From Anaerolineae bacterium (GTDB lineage: Bacteria > Chloroflexota > Anaerolineae > Promineifilales > Promineifilaceae), in NCBI GenBank assembly GCA_014879345.1, contig JACSSI010000245.1:1-7017 (forward strand): DNA of 7,017 bases, written 5' to 3'. The notes beneath the pieces are model-generated. The model made no database searches, was not told where the DNA came from, and worked only from the letters and a program-made list of their open reading frames with translations. How positions within the stretch are numbered: position 1 is the first letter of the stretch; every line of letters starts with the position of its first letter. Position numbers and translations under genes: made by a program. Below are positions 1 through 5,363 of the stretch, one piece after another.

Positions 1-493
1 TCACCGTCGTACCGGCAGCAACGGCCGTTGTCGTCGTATAGGTCCAACGGCCGTTATCCATCACCGCTGCCCCACTTTCCAACACAGCACCACCATCCGT
101 CAGCGACACCGTCACCGCAGTCACCTCAAAATCATCAACAGCAGCCACGAAAATAAATTCGCCCACCGCCCCCTTATAAGCATCCAGGTTAACGGCCGTT
201 ACCGTCGGTGCCTTCAAATAATCCGACATCAATACACTAAAAATTGGCTTATTCTTTGCTTTCGCTTGCACGGCATAAATCGCCTTCAATCCCGGATCAG
301 CCATCACCATTTTGCCATACTGTGCCCCACTCCGAAAATGCTCTCGGGCAACTTGCTGCGCTGGCGTTGGTTCTTGATTATTAGGATAAGCCTTTCGCGA
401 AATAATCACTTTGTCTTGATAACGTTTGAAAACGAGGTCACCAATTTGACCATGAATTTGTTCCAATACGGGATTCAACTTTACATTTGCCAT
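1..493 (-). CDS. Conserved hypothetical protein with Ig-like C-terminal part (3' end missing)
   Basis: I do not recognise a named function. The reading frame is open from an ATG at 491-493 to the left edge, giving 164 residues with the C-terminus missing. There is no signal peptide or membrane segment. Residues 1-34 begin MANVKLNPVLEQIHGQIGDLVFKRY and continue to an ISRK motif. This G-x-x-G-x-x-V-F-K-R plus S-R-K pattern, followed by a charged helical stretch (about 42-82), resembles a family of hypothetical proteins that I recall from Chloroflexota and some Bacteroidota. From about residue 97 (PTVTAVNLDAY) the sequence alternates hydrophobic and Thr/Val-rich strands (FIFVAAVDDFEVTAVTVSL), which suggests an immunoglobulin-like beta-sandwich. 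An AAAGGA ribosome site lies nine bases before the ATG. Three copies of AACGGCCGTT fall in this fragment, the densest cluster in the window. The gene lies 381 bp beyond the fucose synthase and is probably transcribed separately. Confidence 0.75.
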   Translation of the reverse strand, partial: MANVKLNPVLEQIHGQIGDLVFKRYQDKVIISRKAYPNNQEPTPAQQVAREHFRSGAQYGKMVMADPGLKAIYAVQAKAKNKPIFSVLMSDYLKAPTVTAVNLDAYKGAVGEFIFVAAVDDFEVTAVTVSLTDGGAVLESGAAVMDNGRWTYTTTTAVAAGTTV

Positions 494-502
494 TTTAAAA
501 TA

Positions 503-508
503 TCCTTT
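503..508 (-). promoter_or_regulatory. Ribosome binding site of the hypothetical protein
   Basis: On the minus strand AAAGGA stands nine bases before the ATG at 493. It supports that start, since no other in-frame start follows closely with a comparable site. Confidence 0.6.
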
Positions 509-760
509 AAATAGTACAATAATGAGAGCTTCCCCAAATCACAAAAACACCATCAATTCCTGATCGTCACCAGAAACAATACCAATACAATCTATGTGTT
601 TTTTGCAAATTCAAAAAAGAAAACTCTAGCTTAACTGGTCACCAGAACAGGCATTTGCGCTGTCCCCAATACAATAGCAAATCTCAGTGAAACCCATCTG
701 TACGCCCATCGTACCACCACCCTACACACCCCCTACGCCACGAAATTAATGATTAAACAG

Positions 761-780
761 CTTGCCCTGAGCCTGTCGAA
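761..780. repeat. Interspersed repeat fragment (CCCTGAGCCTGTCGAA type)
   Basis: The string CTTGCCCTGAGCCTGTCGAA matches one arm of a short repeat that I know from many unrelated bacterial genomes, where it usually reads as CTTCGACAGGCTCAGGGC on the other strand. Only one arm is visible, so it cannot form its usual hairpin here. Confidence 0.45.
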
Positions 781-803
781 CGCTTAACAACTTCACCACG
801 CAT

Positions 804-847
804 CCTACCTGGAACCTACCTGGAACCTACCTACATCCTACCTAAAC
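804..847. repeat. Four tandem 11-bp units (CCTACCTGGAA)
   Basis: Four consecutive 11-bp units share the core CCTACCT. They are CCTACCTGGAA at 804-814 and 815-825, CCTACCTACAT at 826-836, and CCTACCTAAAC at 837-847. The first two are identical and the last two differ only in the four final bases. The array lies just past the 3' end of the fucose synthase gene. No function is evident. It could be a slippage-prone microsatellite or a set of binding sites spaced one helical turn apart. Confidence 0.8.
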
Positions 848-863
848 TCCCTTAAAAGCCCCA

Positions 864-898
864 CTGTTCACTGTTCACTGAAAACTGTTCACTGCCCC
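864..898. repeat. Heptamer array (CTGTTCA) overlapping the end of fcl
   Basis: Five consecutive 7-bp units read CTGTTCA (864-870), CTGTTCA (871-877), CTGAAAA (878-884), CTGTTCA (885-891) and CTGCCCC (892-898). The array spans the stop codon of the fucose synthase (875-877) and encodes its last residues. The same unit on the other strand, CAGTGAA, recurs at 6574-6594. Confidence 0.8.
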
Positions 899-1870
899 CA
901 CATACCACGCCACCGTCTCGCGCAGCCCTTCCGCAAACGGCCGTTCCGCCACAAAACCAAACAATTCCTTTGCCCGGCTCGTATCCAGCTTGCGCCGTGG
1001 CTGCCCATTCGGCTTCGTCGTATCCCAGCGAATCTCACCCGTAAAACCCGTCACCTGCGCAATCGTCTCCATCAACTCCTTGATGCTAATCTCATAAGCA
1101 CTGCCCAGATTTACTGGCTCACTCACATTCAACCGTTCCGCCGCCAGCAAAATCCCCTCCGCCGCGTCCGCCACATACAAAAACTCCCGCGTCGGCGATC
1201 CATCACCCCACGCCGAAATAAAACCATCTCCCCGCTCCGTCGCCTCCAGACATTTACGAATCAGTGCCGGAATCACATGCCCCGTCTCCAAATCAAAATT
1301 ATCCCGCGGCCCATACAAATTCACCGGCAGCAAATAAATCGAATTAAAGCCATACTGCTCCCGATACGTCTGGCTTTGCACCAGCATCATCTTCTTCGCC
1401 AGGCCATAGGGCGCATTCGTCTCCTCCGGGTAGCCACTCCACAAATCCTCCTCGCGGAACGGAATCGGTGCAAACTTCGGATACGCACACACCGTGCCAA
1501 TTGCCACAAACTTGGCCACCCCCGCCAGGTAACTCTCATGCATCAGATGCGTACCCATCACCAGATTGTCATAGAAAAACGTTGCCGGATTCTCCCGATT
1601 CGCACCAATGCCGCCCACCCGAGCCGCCAGATGCACAATCATATCCACCGCCTTCCCCGACTGGCTCGTATCCGCCAAAAGCTGCCGAATCCCATCCAAC
1701 TGCGTCAAATCATACACAGCCGAACGCGGCACCACAATCTCCGCCGCCCCTCGTTCTTGCAGCTTATCCACCACAAAAGAGCCTAGAAACCCGGCTCCTC
1801 CCGTCACAATCACCCGCTTATCCTGCCAAAAAGCCGCACGCTCCGGCCACACGTCTCTACTCATAACCAT
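875..1870 (-). CDS. fcl: GDP-L-fucose synthase (GDP-4-keto-6-deoxy-mannose epimerase/reductase)
   Basis: This short-chain dehydrogenase converts GDP-4-keto-6-deoxy-D-mannose to GDP-L-fucose with NADPH, by a 3,5-epimerisation and a reduction, in the cytoplasm. The 331-residue length is near the family norm of about 320. The nucleotide-binding loop GGAGFLG is at 24-30 and HLAARVGGI at 80-88. The family motif GTVCAYPK is at 125-132, the YGLAK catalytic Tyr155/Lys159 at 155-159, NLYGPRDNF at 184-192 and GHVIPAL at 197-203. By a constant offset of 19 from the E. coli enzyme, Cys128 and His198 match the catalytic Cys and His. Thr126 stands where E. coli has Ser107, a conservative swap that I recall in a large bacterial subgroup. 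The ATG at 1870 has GGGGA six bases upstream. The last codons (AVNSFQ and stop) come from the 7-bp repeat array at 864-898. The GDP-mannose dehydratase (gmd) that makes its substrate is not in the window. The gene follows the UDP-sugar dehydrogenase by 68 bp and is probably co-transcribed with it. Confidence 0.95.
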   Translation of the reverse strand: MVMSRDVWPERAAFWQDKRVIVTGGAGFLGSFVVDKLQERGAAEIVVPRSAVYDLTQLDGIRQLLADTSQSGKAVDMIVHLAARVGGIGANRENPATFFYDNLVMGTHLMHESYLAGVAKFVAIGTVCAYPKFAPIPFREEDLWSGYPEETNAPYGLAKKMMLVQSQTYREQYGFNSIYLLPVNLYGPRDNFDLETGHVIPALIRKCLEATERGDGFISAWGDGSPTREFLYVADAAEGILLAAERLNVSEPVNLGSAYEISIKELMETIAQVTGFTGEIRWDTTKPNGQPRRKLDTSRAKELFGFVAERPFAEGLRETVAWYVGAVNSFQ

Positions 1871-1902
1871 ATTTCATCCCCATATAGTAGCGCCATCAAA
1901 AC

Positions 1903-1937
1903 TTCACAATTCACAATTGATTATTCACAATTCACAA
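1903..1937. repeat. Heptamer array (TTCACAA) between wbpA and fcl
   Basis: Five consecutive 7-bp units read TTCACAA, TTCACAA, TTGATTA, TTCACAA, TTCACAA. The array fills half of the 68-bp gap between the dehydrogenase stop (1939-1941) and the fucose synthase start. The phase is unbroken even though the middle unit has diverged. The unit is close to those at 5268-5316. Confidence 0.85.
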
Positions 1938-1938
1938 T

Positions 1939-3261
1939 TTATATTCCTACCACCCGCCCCTTACACGCAATCCCCTTCAACGCATTCCGCGTATCCACAA
2001 CCACTGGCGCATACGCCGCAATACACGGGTAATCAAAATCAACATGGTTCGTCACAATCACCACACAATCTGCCATCTCCAGCGCCGTCGGCGTCAATAG
2101 GATTGACTGCAAATCAAACCCCTCACCCTGCAAATCAGCCACATAAGGATCACAATACCGAACAGTTGCCCCGCGCTCCTGCAAAAGATGAATCACATCC
2201 AGCGCCGGGCTTTCGCGCACATCGCCCACATTCGGTTTATACGCCACCCCCAGCACCAAAATGCGGCTGCCATTGATCGCTTTCCGATCCGTGTTCAAGG
2301 CGTCTCCCACCTTGCTCACCACATACTCCGGCATCGACCCATTCACTTCACTCGCCAGCTCAATAAAGCGCGCCGTGTAATTCACAGTCTTCAACTTCCA
2401 ACTGAGGTAATGCGGATCAATCGGGATACAGTGACCGCCCAACCCGGGGCCAGGCGTAAATGCCATAAACCCATACGGCTTCGTCGCGGCCGCCTCCACC
2501 ACTTCCCACACATCCAACCCCAGCCGATCACACATAATTGCCACTTCATTCACCAGTCCGATATTCACAGCCCGGAACGTATTCTCCAGCAGTTTCACCA
2601 TCTCCGCTGCGGCTGTGGACGAAACCGGCACCGGCTGCGCTACCACCGTGCCATATAGTGCCAGCGCCACCTCCACACAAGCCGGTGTCGTGCCGCCAAT
2701 CACCTTCGGCGTGGTGCGAAAAGTAAAATCAGTGCGCCCCGGGTCAATCCGCTCCGGCGAAAAAGCCAGGAAGAAATCCTCGCCAACCACATCCCCATTC
2801 TGCTTCAAACGCGGCAAAATCAACTCATCCGTTGTCCCCGGATATGTCGTCGATTCCAAAATCACCAGCTTACCCACAGCACTGGCATTATCCATAGCCT
2901 CCACGATACTGTCTGTGGCACTAATAATATAGGAAACGTCAGGGTCTTTTGTCTTCCGCAGCGGCGTGGGCACACAAATAGAAATAGCATCCACCTCCCG
3001 CAAATCCCGGTAATCAACACTGGCTCGCAATCTGCCTTGTTCAATAAGCGGCTTCAAGGTCGTTGCCGCGACATCTTCCACGTAACTCTCCCCCCGATTC
3101 AGCGCTGCCACCTTCGTCTCATCCACGTCAATGCCAATAACCGTAAACCCTTCTTCGGCAAAGGCCACCGCCGCCGGCAGCCCCACGTATCCCATACCAA
3201 TAATGCCAATCACAGCTTTTCGCTGCTCAAATTTTTGGATAAGTTGCTCTTTTTTGTTCAT
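1939..3261 (-). CDS. wbpA: Nucleotide-sugar 6-dehydrogenase, WbpA type (UDP-GlcNAc/UDP-glucose dehydrogenase family)
   Basis: This cytoplasmic enzyme oxidises C6 of a UDP-sugar to a carboxylate with two NAD+, making a uronic-acid precursor for surface polysaccharide. With the start at 3261 it has 440 residues, typical of the family. The NAD-binding loop GIIGMGYVGLP is at 19-29, CVPTPL at 96-101, ESTTYPGTT at 136-144 and SPERIDPG at 168-175. The catalytic segment PGPGLGGHCIPIDP has its nucleophile at Cys278. The C-terminal domain has GVAYKPNVGDVRESPALD. PGPGLGGHCIPIDPHYLSWK points to the WbpA (UDP-N-acetylglucosamine dehydrogenase) branch, but the exact substrate cannot be read from sequence alone. 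The frame stays open upstream to 3396, but that extension is translated repeat DNA (3338-3399) with no family similarity. GGGAG six bases before the ATG at 3261 fixes the start. The gene lies 686 bp downstream of the NusG-like gene and 68 bp upstream of fcl. Confidence 0.93.
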   Translation of the reverse strand: MNKKEQLIQKFEQRKAVIGIIGMGYVGLPAAVAFAEEGFTVIGIDVDETKVAALNRGESYVEDVAATTLKPLIEQGRLRASVDYRDLREVDAISICVPTPLRKTKDPDVSYIISATDSIVEAMDNASAVGKLVILESTTYPGTTDELILPRLKQNGDVVGEDFFLAFSPERIDPGRTDFTFRTTPKVIGGTTPACVEVALALYGTVVAQPVPVSSTAAAEMVKLLENTFRAVNIGLVNEVAIMCDRLGLDVWEVVEAAATKPYGFMAFTPGPGLGGHCIPIDPHYLSWKLKTVNYTARFIELASEVNGSMPEYVVSKVGDALNTDRKAINGSRILVLGVAYKPNVGDVRESPALDVIHLLQERGATVRYCDPYVADLQGEGFDLQSILLTPTALEMADCVVIVTNHVDFDYPCIAAYAPVVVDTRNALKGIACKGRVVGI

Positions 3262-3267
3262 TGTTAT

Positions 3268-3272
3268 CTCCC
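3268..3272 (-). promoter_or_regulatory. Ribosome binding site that fixes the wbpA start
   Basis: On the minus strand GGGAG stands six bases before the ATG at 3261. It shows that translation starts at MNKKEQ and not 45 codons earlier inside the interspersed repeat. Confidence 0.8.
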
Positions 3273-3337
3273 AGGCTCCGCCCTTCCGACATCGGAGGCA
3301 AAAATATTTTGGCTCTTTAGGCTCTGCCAGGGTTCGC

Positions 3338-3399
3338 GTCATTCTGAACGAAGTGAAGAATCCCGTACCTCTAGGATGCTTCGTTTCACTCAGCACGAC
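3338..3399. repeat. Widespread interspersed inverted repeat (GTCATTCTGA...CAGCACGAC type)
   Basis: Two 25-bp arms (3338-3362 and 3375-3399) are imperfect reverse complements, matching at 18 of 25 positions, around a 12-bp centre. The arms begin GTCATTCTGAACGAAGTGAA and end TTTCACTCAGCACGAC. This is the familiar element that appears as phantom peptides such as SERSEES or SFRMT in many bacterial genomes. It accounts for the false N-terminal extension of wbpA. Confidence 0.8.
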
Positions 3400-3446
3400 G
3401 AGAGTAAAACCCCATGAATTCCAAAAAAACCAATACTTTTTAAGAT

Positions 3447-3592
3447 GACAGTCATATTTGCAGCTTAAGAAAACAATCAGTTAACACTGTCATTCCCGCG
3501 CAGGCGGGAATCCACCCACTGGACTCTCACCTGCACGGAAGTGGCAAATTCATGACCCAATTTAATTTTTAAAGACTAATGATATGACTGTC
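3447..3592. repeat. Possible MITE-like unit: 146 bp bounded by perfect 11-bp inverted ends
   Basis: GACAGTCATAT at 3447-3457 is repeated exactly in reverse complement, ATATGACTGTC, at 3582-3592. The 124 bp between them hold a perfect hairpin (3492-3511) and no coding capacity. The arrangement recalls a miniature inverted-repeat element. No target-site duplication is visible at the outer edges, and only one copy is present, so the call is tentative. Confidence 0.3.
3492..3511. repeat. ATTCCC-N8-GGGAAT hairpin repeat (dRS3-like)
   Basis: The perfect 8-bp stem ATTCCCGC / GCGGGAAT has a 4-base loop GCAG. It fits the ATTCCC-N8-GGGAAT form of the Neisseria dRS3 repeat and a similar repeat common in other bacteria. 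The flanks (GTC before, CCA after) also fit the wider element. Confidence 0.75.
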
Positions 3593-3656
3593 TTCTATTG
3601 TTAACGCCAATAATTATTCTCGAGTGACCTTACAAGTCTCTCGACTGTCAAACCTG

Positions 3657-3686
3657 CGTAGACAGATAACCAGTTCAAGGTCTACG
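3657..3686. repeat. Inverted repeat CGTAGAC / GTCTACG
   Basis: Perfect 7-bp arms at 3657-3663 and 3680-3686 surround 16 bases. This is a short dyad within the wbpA leader and may be a hairpin or a binding site. Confidence 0.5.
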
Positions 3687-3710
3687 AACAAGTTGTCACG
3701 ATTCGGCTGA

Positions 3711-3734
3711 GTGTGGCACGCCTACGCGCCACAC
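3711..3734. repeat. Hairpin GTGTGGC / GCCACAC
   Basis: Perfect 7-bp arms (3711-3717 and 3728-3734) enclose a 10-base loop. The structure abuts the hairpin at 3735-3756 with no intervening base. Confidence 0.65.
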
Positions 3735-3756
3735 GGTCGCACGTGGGCGTGCGACC
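3735..3756. repeat. Strong hairpin GGTCGCACG / CGTGCGACC
   Basis: A perfect 9-bp, GC-rich stem (3735-3743 and 3748-3756) closes a TGGG loop, the most stable dyad of the region. No T-run follows on either strand, so a standard intrinsic terminator is unlikely. Confidence 0.75.
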
Positions 3757-3774
3757 TCCGCAGTTTCATAAGGT

Positions 3775-3790
3775 GCATGACAAGTCATGC
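3775..3790. repeat. Inverted repeat GCATGAC-AA-GTCATGC
   Basis: Perfect 7-bp arms have only two bases between them. It is too tight for an RNA hairpin of the full stem and so better suited to a protein-binding operator or a DNA cruciform. Confidence 0.5.
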
Positions 3791-3809
3791 GTATACACAC
3801 CAGTTCGTG

Positions 3810-3831
3810 CATTCTTGCCCTTGCAGGAATG
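3810..3831. repeat. Diverged copy of the CATTCC-type hairpin repeat
   Basis: CATTCTTGC (3810-3818) and GCAGGAATG (3823-3831) pair at eight of nine positions, the ninth being a possible G-U pair, around a 4-base loop. The layout matches the repeat at 3492-3511, so the two are probably members of one repeat family. Confidence 0.55.
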
Positions 3832-3947
3832 ACCGGTACGGTTATATGCTCGTTAAGATTCCAATACAAAGGGATTTCACTACCAGCCCACACGATTATT
3901 AAGGGTAGTGATTGTGGCAAAAATAACCATAGTACTTTCGGAAAAAA

Positions 3948-4454
3948 TCATTTAAGCTTGCGAATGGTGCGAGGGTCTAACTTTACTGGCTGCGGCTGGC
4001 TGCTCAAAAACGCCAACAGCACTTGCACGCGCTGGTTTCCTGGTAAATAGGCATCAAAAATCGCGTCGTACCCGGCAAAGGGGCCTTCGGTAATGCGCAC
4101 GCGATCTCCCGTCTGGATTTCGGTCATATTCAGCCCGCCTGTTGCCTGGATTTTCTGTAATTGAGCTTTCAACTCAACGATAAGCGCTTCTTGCACAACG
4201 GCCGTTTCTCCCCCAACTTTCACCAAACCATGCGCACCCGGCAGCCACCGGTATGCATCCATGCCCTCTGTCACCAAATCAGCCCGCACAAACAAGTAAC
4301 CAGGGAAATAAGCCCGTTCCTTCGCCGACCGGGGATTCACCGGCTTCACCTGTAAACTGGGGAAAAACACCTCCGCCTCCTGCGCCAGCAGCAGTCGATA
4401 GACAGACAGTTCCTTATGCGGTTTCACATGCAGCGCATACCAAAATTTAGTCAT
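3948..4454 (-). CDS. NusG/RfaH-family transcription elongation factor (specialised paralogue)
   Basis: NusG-family proteins bind RNA polymerase through the N-terminal NGN domain and recruit partners through a C-terminal KOW domain. Specialised paralogues such as RfaH, UpxY and LoaP act as operon-specific antiterminators. The 168-residue length fits such paralogues. The NGN domain covers about residues 3-100, beginning FWYALHVKPHKE, with the diagnostic YFPGYLFVR at 49-57. The KOW domain follows at about 112-168 (GDRVRITEGPFAG, ending VKLDPRTIRKL). The neighbouring wbpA and fcl genes, and the lack of the housekeeping nusG neighbours (secE, rplK), argue for a polysaccharide-operon paralogue rather than core NusG. 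The ATG at 4454 has no clear ribosome site, so expression may be weak or coupled. One AACGGCCGTT copy (4197-4206) encodes Thr84-Ala-Val. RfaH, UpxY and LoaP cannot be told apart with certainty. Confidence 0.92.
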   Translation of the reverse strand: MTKFWYALHVKPHKELSVYRLLLAQEAEVFFPSLQVKPVNPRSAKERAYFPGYLFVRADLVTEGMDAYRWLPGAHGLVKVGGETAVVQEALIVELKAQLQKIQATGGLNMTEIQTGDRVRITEGPFAGYDAIFDAYLPGNQRVQVLLAFLSSQPQPVKLDPRTIRKLK

Positions 4455-4496
4455 AAACCATTAACACAAAAACACAACACATTAAACATTATTTAT

Positions 4497-4561
4497 CCGC
4501 AGGTTAACACAGATTAACGCGGATTTCAGGTTTTAATCGGCGAAATCTGCGCAATCTGCGG
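4497..4561. repeat. Interspersed inverted repeat (CCGCAG...CTGCGG type)
   Basis: The outer arms CCGCAGGTTAACACAGATT (4497-4515) and AATCTGCGCAATCTGCGG (4544-4561) are imperfect reverse complements. A nested pair, CGCGGATTT (4518-4526) and AAATCTGCG (4543-4551), matches at eight of nine positions. This resembles a repeat of CGCAGATT units that I recall from many environmental genomes. It fills the 123-bp gap between the membrane protein stop and the NusG-like start and could fold in the transcript. Confidence 0.65.
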
Positions 4562-4577
4562 CTAAAATCTAATCTGG

Positions 4578-5228
4578 TTACAAAAAAGAAGTTGTCGTAT
4601 TCGCATATCGCTTCTGTGTTAGAAACGAAATGAGCACGGCTACAAACAAATTCACAGCCGCCATTATCACCAATCCACCTTGCGCCTGACCTGACAAAGC
4701 AGTGGTATACAACTCCAAACCGGCAATCAACATCAACACACCCATGCCCGCCCGCAGCAGTTCATCAGCCGACGTGAACATACCCAGCAGACCAAACCCC
4801 ACCAGCCCATACACTGCCAGAGCCAACGCGTTTGGCACGGTGGTCATAAATGAGAAGTCCTGGCGAGCCAGCAGCCATACAATGCCCAGCAAGACAAACG
4901 CCAACAGCCCGCGAACGGCCGTTACCGACACCTGCCTGTCACCAAACCGCATAGGCTTAACCCGGTCACGCCTGCCCCAATTCACCTGCTGTCCCGTCAC
5001 CATCAAAATCAGGCACACAAACCAGCCGACCAACAGCTTCACCAGCGCCAACCGCGGATCTATCACATCCAAATACAACAGCATCAGGGCAAAGTATTGC
5101 ACCGCCAGCCCCACCAACGCCAGCCGTACACTGGGGATCATCAAAATAAAAACGGCCGTTGCCAACACCATCAACGCCGCCACATTCCCACGTAAAAATC
5201 CAAAACTCTCAATCCAGGCAAACATCAT
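4578..5228 (-). CDS. Seven-helix integral membrane protein, function unknown
   Basis: I do not recognise the family. The 216-residue protein is very hydrophobic, with predicted membrane helices at about 14-33, 35-54, 62-79, 104-121, 129-151, 159-178 and 185-204. A basic loop (GRRDRVKPMRFGDRQ, 85-99) probably faces the cytoplasm. The size and the GLEL-containing sixth helix faintly recall HyfE/NuoK-like subunits, but no decisive motif is present. The frame is open to 5369, but the first 47 codons of that longer version translate the 7-bp repeat array (5268-5316) into low-complexity sequence. I therefore chose the tandem ATGs at 5223-5228, which have GGAAAGG 15 bases upstream, a spacing longer than ideal. 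Two AACGGCCGTT copies lie inside (4914-4923, 5151-5160), both read as Thr-Ala-Val. The gene is divergent from the lipoprotein and upstream of the NusG-like gene. Confidence 0.75.
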   Translation of the reverse strand: MMFAWIESFGFLRGNVAALMVLATAVFILMIPSVRLALVGLAVQYFALMLLYLDVIDPRLALVKLLVGWFVCLILMVTGQQVNWGRRDRVKPMRFGDRQVSVTAVRGLLAFVLLGIVWLLARQDFSFMTTVPNALALAVYGLVGFGLLGMFTSADELLRAGMGVLMLIAGLELYTTALSGQAQGGLVIMAAVNLFVAVLISFLTQKRYANTTTSFL

Positions 5229-5267
5229 CACCCAAAATTGTAGCCTTTCCCCCCCAACCCAGCAAAA

Positions 5268-5316
5268 TTGACAATTAACCATTAACAATTGACAATTGAT
5301 AATTGACAATTCACAA
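5268..5316. repeat. Heptamer array (TTGACAA) in the divergent promoter region
   Basis: Seven consecutive 7-bp units fit the degenerate pattern TTnAnnA: TTGACAA, TTAACCA, TTAACAA, TTGACAA, TTGATAA, TTGACAA, TTCACAA. The array sits in the 135-bp gap between the divergent membrane protein and lipoprotein genes. Three units contain TTGACA, the -35 consensus, on the plus strand. No -10 box at a correct distance is convincing. Confidence 0.85.
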
Positions 5317-5351
5317 TTAGCTTTTGAAATTTCCAGAGGCACACTACTTAT

Positions 5352-5355
5352 AGGA
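5352..5355 (+). promoter_or_regulatory. Ribosome binding site of the lipoprotein gene
   Basis: AGGA, within TAGGAAA, lies eight bases before the ATG at 5364. It agrees with a start that gives a textbook lipoprotein signal peptide. Confidence 0.6.
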
Positions 5356-5363
5356 AAACAAGA

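Larger units (their letters stand above)
494..874. other. Gene-free region upstream of the hypothetical protein, repeat-bearing
   Basis: No credible gene is seen on either strand. The right half holds a copy of a common interspersed repeat (761-780), four 11-bp tandem units (804-847) and part of a 7-bp unit array (864-898). The left half (494-660) is AT-rich on the minus-strand approach to the ATG at 493 and should contain that gene's promoter. The best match, TTGGGG then TACTAT with a 15-bp spacer just before the ribosome site, is too weak to annotate. A small 5-bp dyad, CTGGT-C-ACCAG, lies at 635-645. Its right half is echoed by GTCACCAGAA near 565. Confidence 0.6.
3262..3947. other. 686-bp gene-free leader between the NusG-like gene and wbpA, rich in hairpins
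   Basis: No believable gene is present. The short open frames here are translations of repeats, with no family similarity and no ribosome site. The region holds at least seven inverted repeats, listed separately: 3338-3399, 3447/3592, 3492-3511, 3657-3686, 3711-3756 (a pair), 3775-3790 and 3810-3831. Transcribed on the minus strand it would be a long, heavily folded 5' leader of wbpA, or the 3' tail of the NusG-like gene. No clear promoter could be picked out. Confidence 0.7.

Noticed and set aside
266..514. An 82-codon plus-strand open frame
   Set aside because: It lies antisense to the hypothetical protein gene, whose frame has a ribosome site and family-like motifs.
864..898. A CRISPR array or direct-repeat cassette in the heptamer arrays
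   Set aside because: The units are 7 bp with no spacers, and no cas gene is nearby.
1277..2276. Long plus-strand open frames opposite fcl and wbpA
   Set aside because: They are low-complexity His/Pro/Arg-rich antisense shadows of two clearly recognised enzymes.
3262..3396. A 45-codon N-terminal extension of the UDP-sugar dehydrogenase
   Set aside because: It translates an interspersed repeat, has no family similarity, and a good ribosome site precedes the internal ATG at 3261.
3696..3920. A 74-codon minus-strand open frame in the wbpA leader
   Set aside because: It is made of hairpin repeats read as protein, with no ribosome site and no recognisable family.
3262..3947. A tRNA or small RNA gene in the hairpin-rich leader
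   Set aside because: The stems do not assemble into a cloverleaf, and no T-loop or anticodon arm pattern is seen. A structured leader or repeats explain the dyads.
5324..5353. A promoter TTGAAA - 18 bp - TTATAG for the lipoprotein
   Set aside because: The -10 box would overlap the ribosome site, leaving no room for a leader with a usable Shine-Dalgarno.
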